DNA of 64,000 bases from Halorussus vallis (GTDB taxonomy: Archaea; Halobacteriota; Halobacteria; Halobacteriales; Haladaptataceae). Position 1 is the stretch's first letter. Every line of letters starts with the position of its first letter. This document shows, piece by piece, positions 62,211 through 64,000 of the stretch. The stretch covers positions 103,466-167,465 of the forward strand of contig NZ_CP100003.1 of assembly GCF_024138165.1 (NCBI RefSeq), read 5' to 3'. Made by a program: the position numbers and the translations under genes. The notes under the pieces are model-generated. The model searched no databases. It saw nothing but the letters and a program-made list of their open reading frames with translations, and had not been told where the DNA came from.

Positions 62211-62588
62211 TCACCGGAGGACGGCCTTCTCGTCAGCGAAGCCGACCGCCACGAGGTACTCGAGGAACTCATCGAACTGTTCAACGTCGCTGGGCGTGTC
62301 GGTCGCGAGGTGTCGCGCCCACTCGATAGCCCACCGGAACGCAGGGTCGGTACCGCCCGTTCCGTGGATGTACCACCAACGAGCAGCCTTCAACACGACG
62401 AGCGGATTCGTCGGTGGCTGTTCGCTTGCAAGCCTACGAGTGATCGACCGGATCTCCTCAGGAACTTCGGCGGAATCGACCTTCCCTGATTGCGTGTTTG
62501 CAATATCGATTGGAATGTCGTCGATCGAGATGTTGTTGGCACTCTGTTGTTGACTCACGAAGTTCACCTGTGTGTGAAGGCTCTCCAT
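62211..62588 (-). CDS. Hypothetical protein of the plasmid module
   Basis: 125 residues from MESLHTQVNF at 62588; the longer open frame overlaps the hairpin and is unlikely. It has an acidic middle and a helical C-terminus with NPLVVLKAARWWYIHGTGG and FRWAIEWARHLA. No catalytic motif was seen. It lies between the TGT-like and ArdC-like genes on the same strand. The family is unknown to me. Confidence 0.6.
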   Translation of the reverse strand: MESLHTQVNFVSQQQSANNISIDDIPIDIANTQSGKVDSAEVPEEIRSITRRLASEQPPTNPLVVLKAARWWYIHGTGGTDPAFRWAIEWARHLATDTPSDVEQFDEFLEYLVAVGFADEKAVLR

Positions 62589-62597
62589 CGAGCCTTC

Positions 62598-62619
62598 GCC
62601 CTCTCCGGGCGCGAAAAAA
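62598..62619 (-). terminator. U-run plus hairpin element, copy 2
   Basis: The minus strand has T6 (62619-62614) 12 nt after the stop of the TGT-like gene, then the hairpin CGCCC-ggagag-GGGCG, then the ATG at 62588. It is the same layout as copy 1. Confidence 0.52.
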
Positions 62620-62631
62620 CTGCTCGTGGCG

Positions 62632-63624
62632 TCACGCGGGCGGGAGGTACACGCTCTGCTCGCCGGCGAACTCCTCGAGATTGTTCCGATGACGATGCGC
62701 GAAGTAGCAATCATAGCTGCAGTAGCCACAGATCTCGCCCGTATCGTACTCAGCGATGTAGGGGCTGCGCCGGGTCATCCAGACGTTTGCGCCACATTCA
62801 GTACAGGTAGCACTGTCGAGATCGCTTGGTGACGGTCCCTCGTACTCGATGTGAATGCCGTTCTCCTGCGGCGTCGACTCAGGCCAGACGCCGTGTGCCT
62901 TCCAGAACCCCCGAATACGACCGAGGCTGTGCCGGACAGTCTTGCGAACTGTAACATGGTCAGCGTCGCGACCGCTGTCGTCCCAGCCATCAGCTGTCCA
63001 GAACTCCCCGAACTGCGCCCCGCGATGCAGGCCGTTCCAATCGAGGCCGACGATGTCGGCGGGTGGTTCGTCCGTGAGCGTCGGTCGAGTCAGTTGCCGG
63101 ATGACGTCAAGTTGTTTGGGTGGGCTTCCACCGAGGATGTGGACGCGCTGGCCACGCCAGTCAGTCGGTTCGGAGAATTCGTGGGCCAATCGGTCGGCGT
63201 ACCCGCGCGAATAGCCGAGGATGAGGTCGTCGGGAATCGTGTGAATCACCTCTCGACACTTGGGAACGATAACGAGTTCTGCATCGGGATAGCTCGCCTG
63301 GATCTCGCGAGCAGCGGCTACGTACTCATCGACCTCGTCGGGTTCGTATGCATCCCCGATCACACCAACTCGGGGCTCGTGTTCGAAAAATCGGGAGACG
63401 TACCGGTCAAGATCGGGATTTCGAAAATCATTATCGAGCATCCCGACGGGGATGTCCAAGTGCTGAAACTGGGTCTGCTGATAGCCACAGTCTTCCCGAA
63501 AGCCAGGAAGAAAGTCGAACTTCAAGGCGTCCAACGCGAACGGAACTCGGTGCAGGAACGCCACGACGTCGGCTTGTCTGGCAGCGGCAATCTCTCGCGC
63601 AGTGCTGCTGCTGGTGCTGATCAA
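62632..63624 (-). CDS. TGT-like (DUF6610-like) protein with zinc knuckles
   Basis: About 330 residues; the start is uncertain (TTG at 63624 or a later GTG). The core resembles the TIM barrel of tRNA-guanine transglycosylases: GMLDNDFRNPDLDRYVSRFF, IPDDLILGYSRG, VHILGGSPPKQLDVIRQL and VGLDWNGLHRGAQFGEFW. The C-terminus has CTECGANVW and CGYCSYDCYF, two likely zinc sites. Phage and plasmid relatives put 7-deazaguanine bases into DNA. I recall haloarchaeal plasmid proteins of this type as DUF6610. The base-exchange function is inference. Confidence 0.6.
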   Translation of the reverse strand: MISTSSSTAREIAAARQADVVAFLHRVPFALDALKFDFLPGFREDCGYQQTQFQHLDIPVGMLDNDFRNPDLDRYVSRFFEHEPRVGVIGDAYEPDEVDEYVAAAREIQASYPDAELVIVPKCREVIHTIPDDLILGYSRGYADRLAHEFSEPTDWRGQRVHILGGSPPKQLDVIRQLTRPTLTDEPPADIVGLDWNGLHRGAQFGEFWTADGWDDSGRDADHVTVRKTVRHSLGRIRGFWKAHGVWPESTPQENGIHIEYEGPSPSDLDSATCTECGANVWMTRRSPYIAEYDTGEICGYCSYDCYFAHRHRNNLEEFAGEQSVYLPPA

Positions 63625-63665
63625 GTGACATGAGTAGGGCCTGGCGCGGCCACATCTGGCCGCCC

Positions 63666-63688
63666 GCACCCTCTCAGGGGGCGAAAAA
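63666..63688 (-). terminator. U-run plus hairpin element, copy 3
   Basis: The minus strand has T5 (63688-63684) and a hairpin (CGCCCCC-tgagag-GGGTGCG) between inverted repeat copy 5 and the start of the TGT-like gene. No gene ends upstream, so here it would be a leader attenuator and not an end terminator. Confidence 0.42.
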
Positions 63689-63706
63689 CCGCTCTGAAGG
63701 CTGCTA

Positions 63707-63748
63707 TTAACCAACGGCGGCAGACGAGACGATGATTGTGTTGGTTAA
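63707..63748. repeat. Long inverted repeat, copy 5
   Basis: Arms TTAACCAAC (63707-63715) and GTTGGTTAA (63740-63748), spacer 24 nt. It lies about 85-125 nt before the start chosen for the TGT-like gene. Confidence 0.8.
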
Positions 63749-63891
63749 CGTGGGCGCTTACTCCTGGTCTTCTTGTAACTCAGTTACCTTCCACGACGAG
63801 AACTCGTTTCTCGGCCCCCTTTCTAACTGTATTATACCGATATCATTGTTACCGTAATGGTCTTGCCGCCGGAGCGTGTAGCACCTGCGAT

Positions 63892-64000
63892 ATGGAGCGA
63901 AAAACGATTGCGGTCACCGGGATGTCCTGCAACGGCTGTGAGCAGAACGTCGAGAACGCGCTCAAAACGATCGAGGGTGTCACTCGCGTCGAGGCCGACC
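63892..64000 (+). CDS. Heavy-metal-associated (HMA) domain protein, 5' part
   Basis: The 36 residues before the window end carry GMSCNGCEQNVENAL, the MxCxxC copper-binding site of the HMA fold, and IEGVTRVEAD, its second strand. It could be a stand-alone copper chaperone (about 65 residues) or the first domain of a Cu+-ATPase; the end is outside the window. A 13-bp palindrome GTAACTCAGTTAC lies about 110 bp upstream. Confidence 0.8.
   Translation, partial: MERKTIAVTGMSCNGCEQNVENALKTIEGVTRVEAD

Noticed and set aside
63624..63714. Extension of the TGT-like gene to a TTG at 63714
   Set aside because: The extra 30 codons run through inverted repeat copy 5 and the hairpin and give no family-like sequence.
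50067..63748. TTAACCAACA repeats as Orc1-binding ORBs
   Set aside because: They lack the G-string and GGAAA core and lie at gene starts and not clustered at one origin.
50067..63748. TTAACCAACA repeats as recombinase crossover sites
   Set aside because: The 21-24 nt spacer differs in sequence and length between copies, while tyrosine recombinases need a constant 6-8 nt core.

Overview
The window reads as haloarchaeal DNA (class Halobacteria). The proteins are strongly acidic, the exported proteins carry twin-arginine (Tat) signals, several genes have a TATA box 22-30 nt before the start codon (leaderless pattern), and the replication genes are archaeal (Orc1/Cdc6, family B polymerase). No rRNA, tRNA or CRISPR array was seen. 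All calls come from reading the sequence; no database search was run.

Region 1 (1-11.25 kb) looks like chromosomal housekeeping for ion balance and stress: the end of a diadenylate cyclase, trkA-trkH K+ uptake, a cation/proton antiporter with its TrkA-C regulatory subunit, a flippase-like membrane protein, a CPBP protease, and a universal stress protein followed by an amino-acid permease with fused stress domains. Region 2 (11.3-15.3 kb) begins with a tyrosine integrase and carries two PIN-like toxin/antitoxin-like pairs; this is the likely left edge of an integrated element. Region 3 (15.3-30.5 kb) is AT-richer cargo: two convergent Tat-exported proteins built of the same repeat module but with different C-termini, two DDE transposases and several small membrane proteins. 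One repeat protein ends in an eight-cysteine domain and is followed by a small membrane protein.

Region 4 (30.5-35.9 kb) holds a ParA/RHH-like partition pair with 9-bp iterons, an HTH/nucleotidyltransferase pair, a TRAM protein and a small stand-alone tyrosine recombinase. Region 5 (35.9-48 kb) is a defence island. A methylase/restriction gene has its promoter and N-terminal 435 codons between two perfect 54-bp inverted repeats, with a second, promoterless C-terminal cassette pointing the other way. A convergent PLD-helicase follows, then a ThsB-like TIR gene with membrane-protein partners. Inverting the 1.47-kb segment would join the same N-terminus in frame to the other C-terminus, so this is a candidate archaeal phase-variable specificity switch. 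It is the most interesting object in the window.

Region 6 (48.2-64 kb) is a plasmid-like replication module: two Orc1/Cdc6 genes, a RecA-like protein, PolB, ORB-like repeats on both sides of one orc1 gene, a GmrSD-type restriction enzyme, SRAP, a second HTH/nucleotidyltransferase pair, SWIM, ArdC-like and TGT-like proteins. Five copies of one long inverted repeat (TTAACCAACA, 21-24 nt, TGTTGGTTAA) sit in front of genes here and suggest a shared regulator. The window ends in the first codons of a heavy-metal-binding protein.
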